5,241 nucleotides of DNA. It comes from Anaerolineales bacterium UBA1136. Its GTDB lineage: Bacteria > Chloroflexota > Anaerolineae > Anaerolineales > UBA11657. Where the stretch lies: positions 1 through 5,241 of the forward strand of contig DCAJ01000061.1 in the NCBI GenBank assembly GCA_002311455.1. Reading direction: 5' to 3'. The notes under the pieces were generated by a model that had not been told where the DNA came from, did no database searches, and worked only from the letters and a program-made list of their open reading frames with translations. The position numbers were made by a program, and so were the translations under genes. Shown here one piece after another: positions 1 to 5,241 of this stretch (position 1 is its first letter; each line of letters begins with the position of its first letter).

Positions 1-457
1 GCATTATAAGTGCCGCAATAGCTGGGGCAGTTACCCCATGTGCTACTTCCCAGTCGCTATCCGCTCCACTTGCTATCGCTGTTGTCACGTCTGTACCCAC
101 AGCATCTGTCATTTTCTCAACACCCACTACCAGAGCTGTGTTAATCTCTCCGCTACGAATCGCAAGAAATGCCTGTCTGACAGCTGCAGCACCCGAGGCT
201 CCAGCAGCTTCTACTGTAATAGCCTCGGTACCCCTTAAACCACAAAAATCAGCTACTAGTACACCAACATTTTGTTGTTGGGATAAACGAGGAGCAAGCA
301 TATTTCCCACAAAAATTGCATCTGGCTTTTTTGTCATAGAGGATGCCAAAGCCGAATTAACAGCCTCCCAAGCTAGATGACGCAATGATATACCCCAGTG
401 TTCACCGACTGTTGTACAACCTGTGCCTGCTATAAAGACATTTGGAAAATCAGTCAT
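1..457 (-). CDS. Thiolase (acetyl-CoA C-acetyltransferase, archaeal/SCP2-type), N-terminal 152 residues, 3' end outside window
   Basis: The family condenses two acetyl-CoA to acetoacetyl-CoA (or cleaves 3-ketoacyl-CoA) in the cytoplasm, the first step of the mevalonate pathway. The N-terminus has the family's FIAGTG-type opening, the 'GNML' strand (about residues 51-54), the 'TVEAAGASGAAAVRQAF' helix (81-97) and the 'ALVVGVEKMTD' block (108-118), which match archaeal-type thiolases that pair with HMG-CoA synthase. The start is the ATG at 457-455. It overlaps the stop of the upstream HMG-CoA synthase gene as ATGA, so translation is probably coupled; only a weak Shine-Dalgarno is seen. Oddity: the nucleophilic Cys normally found in 'EAACASG' is replaced by Gly86 (codon GGA). 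The protein may therefore be a non-classical or inactive member. The second-half catalytic His/Cys motifs lie outside the window. Family assignment is secure; enzymatic activity is not. Confidence 0.88.
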   Translation of the reverse strand, partial: MTDFPNVFIAGTGCTTVGEHWGISLRHLAWEAVNSALASSMTKKPDAIFVGNMLAPRLSQQQNVGVLVADFCGLRGTEAITVEAAGASGAAAVRQAFLAIRSGEINTALVVGVEKMTDAVGTDVTTAIASGADSDWEVAHGVTAPAIAALIM

Positions 458-1536
458 CCCAGGGCCAATTTACCTTGATAGCGCGCGTATGTAGCATAAT
501 CAATCACTGTACGCCTTTCCAAATAGTCTTTTGTAGTCGGAGCCAAGGTCTGACATGATGACAAACGATCATTTATAGATAGCTGAAATGCGTCAGAACC
601 TGCCCCAGAACCAAATGACACCAAAAGAACACGATCTCCAGGTTGCGAAACATCAAGTACTGCAGTGAGTCCTAGTAGTGCTGAACCTGCATAAACGTTT
701 CCTACATCCGATGCCAACAAACCCGTTTTGATCTGATCAGTAGTAAATCCTAACCTCTTTGCAACCTGCTGCGGAAATTTGCTGTTAGGCTGATGAAACA
801 CAGCATAAGCATAATCAGTCACAGTAGTACCCATCGCCTGCATCAATTGTTGAGCACAGTCCACTATATGTCTAAAGTAGGCTGGCTCACCAGTAAAGCG
901 CTTCCCATGTTGTGGGTATTTAGCATGTTGTCTACGCCAAAAATCTGGTGTATCAGTAACAAAGGAATGACTCCCTTCAATTGTAGCAACAGATTGTTCA
1001 GACGTACCTAACAGAAAAGCTGCGCCACCAGCACCAGCAGTATACTCTAGAGCATCACCTGGACGACCTTGGGCAGTATCCATGCCAATTGCAAGAGCAT
1101 ACTTTGCCATTCCCGAGCCTACGAAACCAATGGCAGCCTGCATGGCCTCAGTACCCGCTTTACAGGCAAATTGCCAATCGGCTGCTTGAGTATTAGGCAC
1201 GGCCCCAATTGCCTCCGCGACAATAGTCGAGGTTGGTTTTACTGCATATGGATGAGATTCGGAGCCCACCCATACAGCACCAACATCTACAGGGTTCACT
1301 TCAGCGCGCGCAAAAACATTGCGGGCAGCTTCAATAGACATAGTAACAACATCTTCATCAATACCTGCGACAGATTTCTCATTCACTGGCAATCTACCAG
1401 ATACGCCGGTCCATAGTTTAGCAACATCCTCTGCCGGTAAACGGTAACGAGGTATATATGCCCCATATCCCACAATCCCGACTGAAAGATTAGGTTTCAT
1501 AACCTGGAAATCTAATACTGGATTATCATTCATCAT
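454..1536 (-). CDS. mvaS: Hydroxymethylglutaryl-CoA synthase, archaeal-type
   Basis: Condenses acetyl-CoA with acetoacetyl-CoA to give HMG-CoA, the second step of the mevalonate pathway, in the cytoplasm. The 360-residue protein has the archaeal/bacterial short form with a thiolase-superfamily fold. The N-terminal signature 'VGIVGYGAYIPRYRL' is at 19-33. Glu93 in 'VGSESHPYAVKP' fits the general base, Cys125 in 'QFACKAGTEA' the acyl-enzyme nucleophile, and His248 in 'FHQPNSKFP' the acetoacetyl-CoA binding residue. The C-terminal 'DVGNVYAGSALLG' (277-289) and 'SFGSGAGSDAF' (307-317) loops are intact, so it looks fully functional. Two adjacent ATG codons (1536 and 1533) follow an AGGAAA Shine-Dalgarno. 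A third, at residue 13 just before the conserved domain, is possible but has a poorer ribosome site. The gene lies 41 bp after the HMG-CoA reductase stop and overlaps the thiolase start by 4 bp, so the three form one operon. In archaea this synthase forms a complex with its thiolase, and the overlap fits that. Confidence 0.95.
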   Translation of the reverse strand: MMNDNPVLDFQVMKPNLSVGIVGYGAYIPRYRLPAEDVAKLWTGVSGRLPVNEKSVAGIDEDVVTMSIEAARNVFARAEVNPVDVGAVWVGSESHPYAVKPTSTIVAEAIGAVPNTQAADWQFACKAGTEAMQAAIGFVGSGMAKYALAIGMDTAQGRPGDALEYTAGAGGAAFLLGTSEQSVATIEGSHSFVTDTPDFWRRQHAKYPQHGKRFTGEPAYFRHIVDCAQQLMQAMGTTVTDYAYAVFHQPNSKFPQQVAKRLGFTTDQIKTGLLASDVGNVYAGSALLGLTAVLDVSQPGDRVLLVSFGSGAGSDAFQLSINDRLSSCQTLAPTTKDYLERRTVIDYATYARYQGKLALG

Positions 1537-1544
1537 AATATCTA

Positions 1545-1550
1545 TTTCCT
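1545..1550 (-). promoter_or_regulatory. Shine-Dalgarno of the HMG-CoA synthase gene
   Basis: On the minus strand the hexamer AGGAAA lies 8 nt before the first of two adjacent ATG codons. This supports the start at 1536 over the internal Met at residue 13. Confidence 0.6.
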
Positions 1551-1577
1551 AGTTCAGTCTAGTCTACCTTCTACCAA

Positions 1578-2858
1578 TCATTGAAGCAATTCCGAAGCTC
1601 GGTCTAACCTTATATCATTCTCTGAAACCATTTTACGCGCTATTAGGTCAACGTTACTACCTTCGGCTCCAGCAGCAATTGCTAACTGCCGCGCATGTAA
1701 TCCCATATGACCCCTTTGTATACCTTCAGTAGCTAACGCTCGTAGAGCGGCCAAGTTTTGAGCTAGACCTACACACACAATGATTTCGGCTAATTGAGAA
1801 CTTGAACGCACCCCGAGCAACTCAAGATTTGCCCGAGCACTCGGATGTACTCTGGTTGCTCCACCAACAATACCAATAGCCATCGGCATCTCTATCTCAC
1901 CACATAAGGACCCATTTTTATCAACGGTCCACTTCGACAAACTAGTATATGAGCCTGAGCGCGAAGTATAAGCATGCGCGCCTGCTTCAATTGCACGCCA
2001 ATCGTTACCAGTTGCAATCACTACAGCATCTACTCCATTCATAATACCCTTATTATGTGTGGCAGCTCTATAAGGGTCCACTGACGCGAAAGCCCATGCT
2101 TCAATTATTCCATCTCTTACTTGTTTAGCATCGTAATTTGCAAATCCCAACTCATCTAGTGGTATGGTAACACTTGCCCCAGCCAATCTCCGATCCGCAA
2201 GATTAGATAGTATACGCAGATGCACTCTGCCACCAGTAATTTCTTCAATCACCGGTGCCACAAATTCGGTTGCTGTATTAACAGCGTTAGCACCCATAGC
2301 GTCACGCGTATCATAAATGAGATGAGCTATAAGAAAAGGTCCTATAGGAGATTCGTGAACCACACGCACCTCTAGGTCTCTTACACCACCACCCAGTTCG
2401 GTTATAACAGGATCAACATCCATTGCACTATCAATGACAATTTGCTTATTCGCTAGCAAAGCACTTTGAGCTCTATCAACATCGTCTAAGTCAAGAACCT
2501 GTATTTGCCCAATCATCTCCGGAGGGGTACTTTTAGCTTGAAATCCCCCTCCCGACCTTGCAAGTTTTGCAGCAAGACTTGCCCCTGCAACTACCGATGA
2601 TTCTTCAATAACCATAGGAATAAGCACTTCTTGGCCATTAACAATAAAATTAGTTGCTATACCAATTGGTAAACTATATACGCCAATCACATTCTCTATC
2701 ATGTGATTGGCGTTCTCAACCTTCAGACCCCCATCTCCAGACAATGCCGCTATATGCTCCGACTCAACAGCACTTTTCTCTAACAATACTTCATGACGCC
2801 TTTGTACTTCCAAACAATGAAAATCAGGCAGACGTGATATATTTCTGGAAAAAGTCAT
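1578..2858 (-). CDS. mvaA: Hydroxymethylglutaryl-CoA reductase, class II
   Basis: Reduces HMG-CoA to mevalonate in the cytoplasm in the biosynthetic direction; some class II enzymes run it in reverse for mevalonate breakdown. The 426-residue length and the opening 'SRLPDF' match the soluble bacterial class II form typified by Pseudomonas mevalonii. By alignment from memory with a constant offset of 3, the catalytic residues are Glu86, Lys270 ('THNKG'), Asp286 ('ATGND') and His384 ('RGHMGLHAR'). The ENVIG motif is at 55-59 and the nucleotide-binding 'DAMGAN' at 186-191. Asp149 aligns with the P. mevalonii Asp146 linked to NADH preference, so NADH use is inferred. No good Shine-Dalgarno precedes the ATG at 2858, but the N-terminal match makes this start likely; weak or leaderless initiation is possible. 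It is the first gene of an operon with HMG-CoA synthase and thiolase, which argues for mevalonate synthesis rather than degradation. Confidence 0.96.
   Translation of the reverse strand: MTFSRNISRLPDFHCLEVQRRHEVLLEKSAVESEHIAALSGDGGLKVENANHMIENVIGVYSLPIGIATNFIVNGQEVLIPMVIEESSVVAGASLAAKLARSGGGFQAKSTPPEMIGQIQVLDLDDVDRAQSALLANKQIVIDSAMDVDPVITELGGGVRDLEVRVVHESPIGPFLIAHLIYDTRDAMGANAVNTATEFVAPVIEEITGGRVHLRILSNLADRRLAGASVTIPLDELGFANYDAKQVRDGIIEAWAFASVDPYRAATHNKGIMNGVDAVVIATGNDWRAIEAGAHAYTSRSGSYTSLSKWTVDKNGSLCGEIEMPMAIGIVGGATRVHPSARANLELLGVRSSSQLAEIIVCVGLAQNLAALRALATEGIQRGHMGLHARQLAIAAGAEGSNVDLIARKMVSENDIRLDRASELLQ
2681..2712. repeat. Perfect 12-bp inverted repeat inside the HMG-CoA reductase gene
   Basis: The arms CGCCAATCACAT (2681-2692) and ATGTGATTGGCG (2701-2712) are exact reverse complements around an 8-nt loop, TCTCTATC. 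In the reductase mRNA they would form a stable hairpin about 150-180 nt after the start codon, over codons for residues 49-59 (the NANHMIENVIG stretch). The repeat is seen directly. Any role, such as mRNA structure or protein binding, is inference, and chance use of codons in two similar peptide stretches is the alternative. Confidence 0.9.
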
Positions 2859-3012
2859 TTTTGAATTACTATCTATGGATTTACCAAGCTTAATTACTGA
2901 AGTTCGAACATTATGTAGATCAATTGCTAAATATTACCCATTTTTTCTTTCAAAAACTATCAAATAATCTCCATTTTCAGAAAAATACGGCGCAAGTGTA
3001 CCAACAAACTAA
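2859..3012 (-). other. AT-rich spacer upstream of the mevalonate operon
   Basis: This 154-bp gap separates the deacetylase stop from the reductase start. It has no ORF of note and no GC-rich hairpin that would serve as a terminator. It is the natural place for the operon promoter. A TAATAT -10-like hexamer (about 2934-2939, minus strand) is present, but no well-placed -35 goes with it. A short palindrome GTTCGAAC (2902-2909) lies between that hexamer and the gene and could be an operator or chance. Confidence 0.3.
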
Positions 3013-4122
3013 TTACTCATCTAAATATTTGGCTAAAATATCAATAGTTGCTTTTCCAGATACACGAATACGCTTCCAAGTAAAAGCACTAGGAAAATCA
3101 TGTTCCAGTCCATGTTCTGTTGTTAATGCACCCCAGAATCCAAGTTCCTTCAGATAATCGATAACTTGTTGATCATAAAATCCGCTTGGGTAACTAAAAT
3201 AACGGGGCTGTCGGCCTATATGTGCCTGCAGTGTCTGCATGGAACCAAGAACTTGATACTGGACTAATTCAAACGAACGATCCGAGAGTTGTACATGAGT
3301 CTTACTATGTGGCTCTATTTTCCATCCGTACTCATACATTTTGTGAGCCATTTCCCATGTCAGATATGATGGGTGTTGTTCATCCATCAGTTGTGTTAGT
3401 ACAAAAACGGTGCCTGTATATCCGAATGCCTGCATATGTGGAAGAGCATATTGATAAAGCCCTCGATAACCATCATCAAAACAGAAAAGTATCGGCTTGT
3501 CCGGTAATGGTCTGCCCTGAGTAAGATAATAAGTCAAATCATACAAACTGATAGAACGATAACCCTGAGCATGGAGATATGCTAACTGTTGCCTAAAAAC
3601 CCCAGGCTGCACAGTAAGTCCTACGCGTATATTGTCTGCATCATCAGCCAACGGCTCAATATAGTGATACATTAATATCGGTACCCGGGCCACCCTATCA
3701 TCTACTAATGCGTCAGGAGTAGGCCAGTGAGTAGGAACCAATGTAGAAGTTGGAGTAGCTGTAATCGGAACCACATTAGGTGTGACAGTGTAAGTGGGGT
3801 ATGACATGACTATAGCAGTAGCTGCATGAGTTGGTATATTTGTAGCTGGTTTGATTGCAATTGTTGGTATATTGGTAGGGTTACGATTGTTCTGTACCAC
3901 TGCCGCGGTTGACGATAAGTCTGATTTAGTGTTCTGGACTAGACTAGTCACTGTTGCGTTTGTTACTATAGCTGCAGCATTGTCAGTCCCAGTAGGATAC
4001 AGTGTTGCGCTAACACGTAACACATCTACAGCTTGACTAGTACACCCAATCAATGCAACCATTAATATCAAGTATACCGTTGTCAAACTATTAGGTAGCC
4101 TATCAAGAAACTTACTAATCAT
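3013..4122 (-). CDS. Polysaccharide deacetylase (CE4/NodB domain) lipoprotein
   Basis: Predicted to remove N- or O-acetyl groups from a surface polysaccharide or peptidoglycan outside the cytoplasmic membrane. Numbering from the ATG at 4122 (369 residues), a hydrophobic signal sequence (about 14-26) ends in the lipobox L-I-G-C with Cys27 as the lipidation site. A Thr/Pro/Ala-rich low-complexity linker of about 100 residues follows (roughly 40-138). The NodB domain opens with 'VPILMYHYIEP' (about 147-157). Motif 1 'FDDGY' supplies Asp216 and Asp217, motif 2 'HSKTH' His272 and His276, and motif 3 'RYFSYPSG' Arg307 to Gly314, so the catalytic and metal-binding sets appear intact. The 'VPILMYHY' opening is shared with IcaB/PgaB-like enzymes. 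An in-frame TTG directly precedes the ATG; the ATG was preferred, with a weak GAGA ribosome site 6 nt upstream. The gene follows a glycosyltransferase and a small membrane protein on the same strand, suggesting exopolysaccharide modification. The substrate is unknown. Confidence 0.9.
   Translation of the reverse strand: MISKFLDRLPNSLTTVYLILMVALIGCTSQAVDVLRVSATLYPTGTDNAAAIVTNATVTSLVQNTKSDLSSTAAVVQNNRNPTNIPTIAIKPATNIPTHAATAIVMSYPTYTVTPNVVPITATPTSTLVPTHWPTPDALVDDRVARVPILMYHYIEPLADDADNIRVGLTVQPGVFRQQLAYLHAQGYRSISLYDLTYYLTQGRPLPDKPILFCFDDGYRGLYQYALPHMQAFGYTGTVFVLTQLMDEQHPSYLTWEMAHKMYEYGWKIEPHSKTHVQLSDRSFELVQYQVLGSMQTLQAHIGRQPRYFSYPSGFYDQQVIDYLKELGFWGALTTEHGLEHDFPSAFTWKRIRVSGKATIDILAKYLDE
3830..3873 (-). 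repeat. Short direct repeat in the deacetylase linker
   Basis: The 11-mer GTTGGTATATT occurs at 3830-3840 and again at 3863-3873, 33 bp (11 codons) apart on the plus strand. It encodes the repeated 'NIPT' units in the Thr/Pro-rich linker of the lipoprotein. This suggests the linker grew by small in-frame duplications. Confidence 0.5.
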
Positions 4123-4140
4123 CAATAATCTCTGTATATA

Positions 4141-4169
4141 TTAAATCAAAATCCCCGTATCACCGGGGA
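4141..4169 (-). terminator. Terminator-like hairpin after the small membrane protein gene
   Basis: On the minus strand a 6-bp perfect stem (TCCCCG / CGGGGA, 4152-4169, loop GTGATA) is followed by TTTTGATTT. It lies 33 bp past the stop of the 76-residue protein and 19 bp before the deacetylase start. The stem is short and the T tract is interrupted, so it may be partial, allowing some read-through to the deacetylase. On the plus strand there is no T tract. Confidence 0.45.
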
Positions 4170-4171
4170 AT

Positions 4172-4183
4172 TATTGTACAATA
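4172..4183. repeat. 12-bp perfect palindrome TATTGTACAATA
   Basis: A perfect dyad in the AT-rich gap between the small membrane protein gene and the deacetylase, next to the terminator-like hairpin. It could be a binding site for a dimeric regulator upstream of the deacetylase, or chance in AT-rich DNA. Confidence 0.4.
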
Positions 4184-4202
4184 TATATTACATAGATGAC
4201 CT

Positions 4203-4433
4203 CTACTCAGGGAGCATGTCTGTATCCAAGAAATAATCAAGCCAAATCCAAATAAGAGAAGCGTAGGATAGACATAGAAAAGTGAAATTGTTAATTAGAA
4301 TATCGAGGATACCGAAATTCAAATCAACAGCATAACGGTCCATTGAAGTACCAAAAGCAGCTACTGTTGCGTAACCCGCAGCTATACCTACGGCAATAGA
4401 AATAACCCAAACTACCACACGTTTTGCTACCAT
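4203..4433 (-). CDS. Small protein with two predicted membrane helices, possible polysaccharide synthase accessory subunit
   Basis: The 76-residue sequence is not recognised with certainty. It has a short basic N-terminus (K4, R5), a hydrophobic helix at about 6-27, a polar stretch at 28-44 with several acidic residues, a second hydrophobic segment at about 45-68 rich in aromatic residues ('WIWLDYF'), and an acidic C-terminal tail ending in DTDMLPE. An N-in/C-in hairpin is plausible. It is a real gene by its signals: an AGGAGG Shine-Dalgarno 5 nt before the ATG and a near-consensus sigma-70 promoter just upstream. It sits between a membrane glycosyltransferase and a polysaccharide deacetylase, the position held by IcaD/PgaD, small two-helix proteins needed by their glycosyltransferases in ica/pga loci. 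That role is inferred from position and topology alone; no sequence similarity is claimed. Confidence 0.8.
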   Translation of the reverse strand: MVAKRVVVWVISIAVGIAAGYATVAAFGTSMDRYAVDLNFGILDILINNFTFLCLSYASLIWIWLDYFLDTDMLPE

Positions 4434-4438
4434 TCTGT

Positions 4439-4444
4439 CCTCCT
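4439..4444 (-). promoter_or_regulatory. Strong Shine-Dalgarno AGGAGG of the small membrane protein
   Basis: A full AGGAGG lies 5 nt before the ATG at 4433. It is the best ribosome site in the window and fixes the start of this short gene. Confidence 0.85.
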
Positions 4445-4468
4445 AAGTGCACTATTGTATACACAGAA

Positions 4469-4497
4469 ATTGTAGTTTATAGACACATTATAGTCAA
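4469..4497 (-). promoter_or_regulatory. Sigma-70-type promoter for the small membrane protein
   Basis: On the minus strand TTGACT (4497-4492) and TACAAT (4474-4469) are separated by exactly 17 nt, each one base off consensus. Transcription would start near 4462, about 30 nt before the ATG at 4433. It lies in the 108-bp gap after the glycosyltransferase stop, so the small gene can be expressed independently of the glycosyltransferase. An 8-bp palindrome TGTATACA (4456-4463) overlaps the predicted start site and could bind a regulator. Confidence 0.7.
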
Positions 4498-4541
4498 GCA
4501 TCTTGCACATTAATAGGCAAAATCTTACATTTTCCTGTCGC

Positions 4542-5241
4542 TTACATATCCTGATCTAGAAATGCTGGTTCCGCTTTCCAAGTCTTTATGAATCTTGAAG
4601 CACGATTTATTTCCAACAATCCCGTAAGTCCCACTAAAACAAATCCTAGCACGAACAAAGCAAGAAATGGTGCTAGTGCGGGCATACGTTGAATAGAAAG
4701 CAGCAGTGCAGCCACAGCGTAAGCCGAGAAAAAGAACTCCAACCATATAGTTTTATCATTTTTGTTTTCGTACAAGTCATATATAGAAGTAGATAAGTCA
4801 CTATTTTTTGGCGTACGCAAAAACTCATTGGGTTTATATCCCAAAATTGCCTCAATTACTGCCCGAGTATTGTTTACCGCAACACCTAAGCCTATCAGCA
4901 TCAAAACTGGAAACCACACAAATCGCAATAATCCGTTCCGATATGCCGTTGCCTGAGCGACGGCATACAACACCGGTGGTCCAAGACCAGCAATACCAAG
5001 CCATTGAGGCAATAAATAGTTGACATCCACATAATACATACAGGGTATGCTTGACACAAGAAAACAAAGCATCATCGGATGCATAAGATAGCCACCTAAA
5101 TGCAGTAAAGCCTGGATACGCTTCCAGAGAGAAAACTCCGCGGAGGCAATCAGTCTAGTTGTGTGCTTAAGTAGACATTGCACTGAACCTTTTACCCATC
5201 TAAACTGTTGTCTCTTAAAGGCATGTATGCTAACTGGGATC
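4542..5241 (-). CDS. Family-2 glycosyltransferase, processive CesA/CslA-like, C-terminal part (5' end outside window)
   Basis: A membrane-embedded synthase that polymerises a polysaccharide from nucleotide sugars in the cytoplasm and extrudes the chain. Only the last 232 residues are present and the frame stays open to the window edge. The fragment begins 'IPVSIHAFKRQQFRWVKGS', containing the QxxRW motif (fragment residues 11-15) that binds the acceptor end in processive GT2 enzymes. About five hydrophobic segments follow (roughly 48-70, 80-100, 104-125, 164-183, 187-210). The 'EFLRTPK' block (139-145) before a cytoplasmic loop is typical of bacterial and plant CslA-like glucan/mannan synthases. 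The DxD and TED-type motifs would lie beyond the window. A GTG at 5183 is internal, because the motif lies upstream of it in the same frame. The gene ends 108 bp before the small membrane protein. The sugar and polymer cannot be told from this part. Confidence 0.9.
   Translation of the reverse strand, partial: IPVSIHAFKRQQFRWVKGSVQCLLKHTTRLIASAEFSLWKRIQALLHLGGYLMHPMMLCFLVSSIPCMYYVDVNYLLPQWLGIAGLGPPVLYAVAQATAYRNGLLRFVWFPVLMLIGLGVAVNNTRAVIEAILGYKPNEFLRTPKNSDLSTSIYDLYENKNDKTIWLEFFFSAYAVAALLLSIQRMPALAPFLALFVLGFVLVGLTGLLEINRASRFIKTWKAEPAFLDQDM

Noticed and set aside
38..380. Two overlapping plus-strand ORFs of 66 and 80 codons
   Set aside because: They lie opposite the well-supported thiolase gene, have no family features, and lack ribosome sites worth noting.
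411..420. Palindrome GTTGTACAAC within the thiolase gene
   Set aside because: Short, inside coding sequence near the start, and without other regulatory signs; likely chance despite its resemblance to the dyad at 4172-4183.
793..1416. Plus-strand ORFs of 72 and 115 codons
   Set aside because: They are antisense to the HMG-CoA synthase, whose catalytic motifs are all intact; the plus-strand peptides look like random composition.
2902..2909. Palindrome GTTCGAAC in the intergenic gap as an operator
   Set aside because: Eight bases is too short to call without a known regulator or conservation data.
2654..3524. Plus-strand ORFs of 79, 77 and 100 codons
   Set aside because: They are antisense to the reductase and deacetylase or cross the intergenic gap without start signals or recognisable domains.
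4123..4125. TTG as the start of the deacetylase
   Set aside because: The ATG immediately after it is a better codon with similar spacing to the weak ribosome site; the product differs by one residue only.
4525..5067. Other ORFs overlapping the glycosyltransferase on both strands
   Set aside because: They are out-of-frame with a fragment that has the QxxRW motif, membrane helices and a conserved RTPK block.
5181..5183. GTG as the start of the glycosyltransferase gene
   Set aside because: The frame is open upstream to the window edge and encodes the QQFRW motif there, so this GTG is an internal Val codon.

Overview
The window is a compact stretch of bacterial chromosome in which every supportable gene lies on the minus strand. 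It therefore reads from position 5241 down to 1, and both outer genes run off the window. The likely source is a bacterium of the Chloroflexota (green non-sulfur) type, as an inference rather than a proof. The reasons are an archaeal-type HMG-CoA synthase paired with an SCP2/archaeal-type thiolase, a class II HMG-CoA reductase in the same operon, and a lipoprotein with the Thr/Pro-rich 'PTPT'-style linker common in that phylum. The intergenic DNA is AT-rich.

Region A (5241 to about 3013) is a cell-surface polysaccharide module. It starts with the C-terminal part of a processive family-2 glycosyltransferase carrying the QxxRW motif and about five membrane helices. A 76-residue protein with two predicted membrane helices follows, preceded by a near-consensus sigma-70 promoter and a strong Shine-Dalgarno. 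A terminator-like hairpin comes next, then a lipoprotein polysaccharide deacetylase (CE4/NodB fold) with all recognisable metal-binding motifs. The order synthase, small two-helix protein, extracytoplasmic deacetylase resembles ica/pga exopolysaccharide loci, although the glycosyltransferase itself looks closer to CslA/mannan-synthase-like enzymes than to IcaA.

Region B (2859-3012) is an AT-rich spacer with no gene. It probably carries the promoter for the next operon, but no convincing -35/-10 pair can be named.

Region C (2858 to 1) is an upper mevalonate pathway operon in the order HMG-CoA reductase, HMG-CoA synthase, thiolase. The first pair is 41 bp apart and the second overlaps by 4 bp (ATGA). 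Together the enzymes would take acetyl-CoA through acetoacetyl-CoA and HMG-CoA to mevalonate for isoprenoid synthesis. The synthase and reductase retain their catalytic residues. The thiolase is unusual: where the family's nucleophilic Cys is expected, the sequence encodes Gly. A perfect 12-bp inverted repeat also sits inside the reductase gene, over the conserved ENVIG motif.

No tRNA, rRNA, CRISPR array, insertion sequence or phage gene was seen. The window is mostly explained by known families. The points that most deserve follow-up are the Cys-less thiolase, the possible IcaD/PgaD-like small subunit, and the hairpin within the reductase gene.
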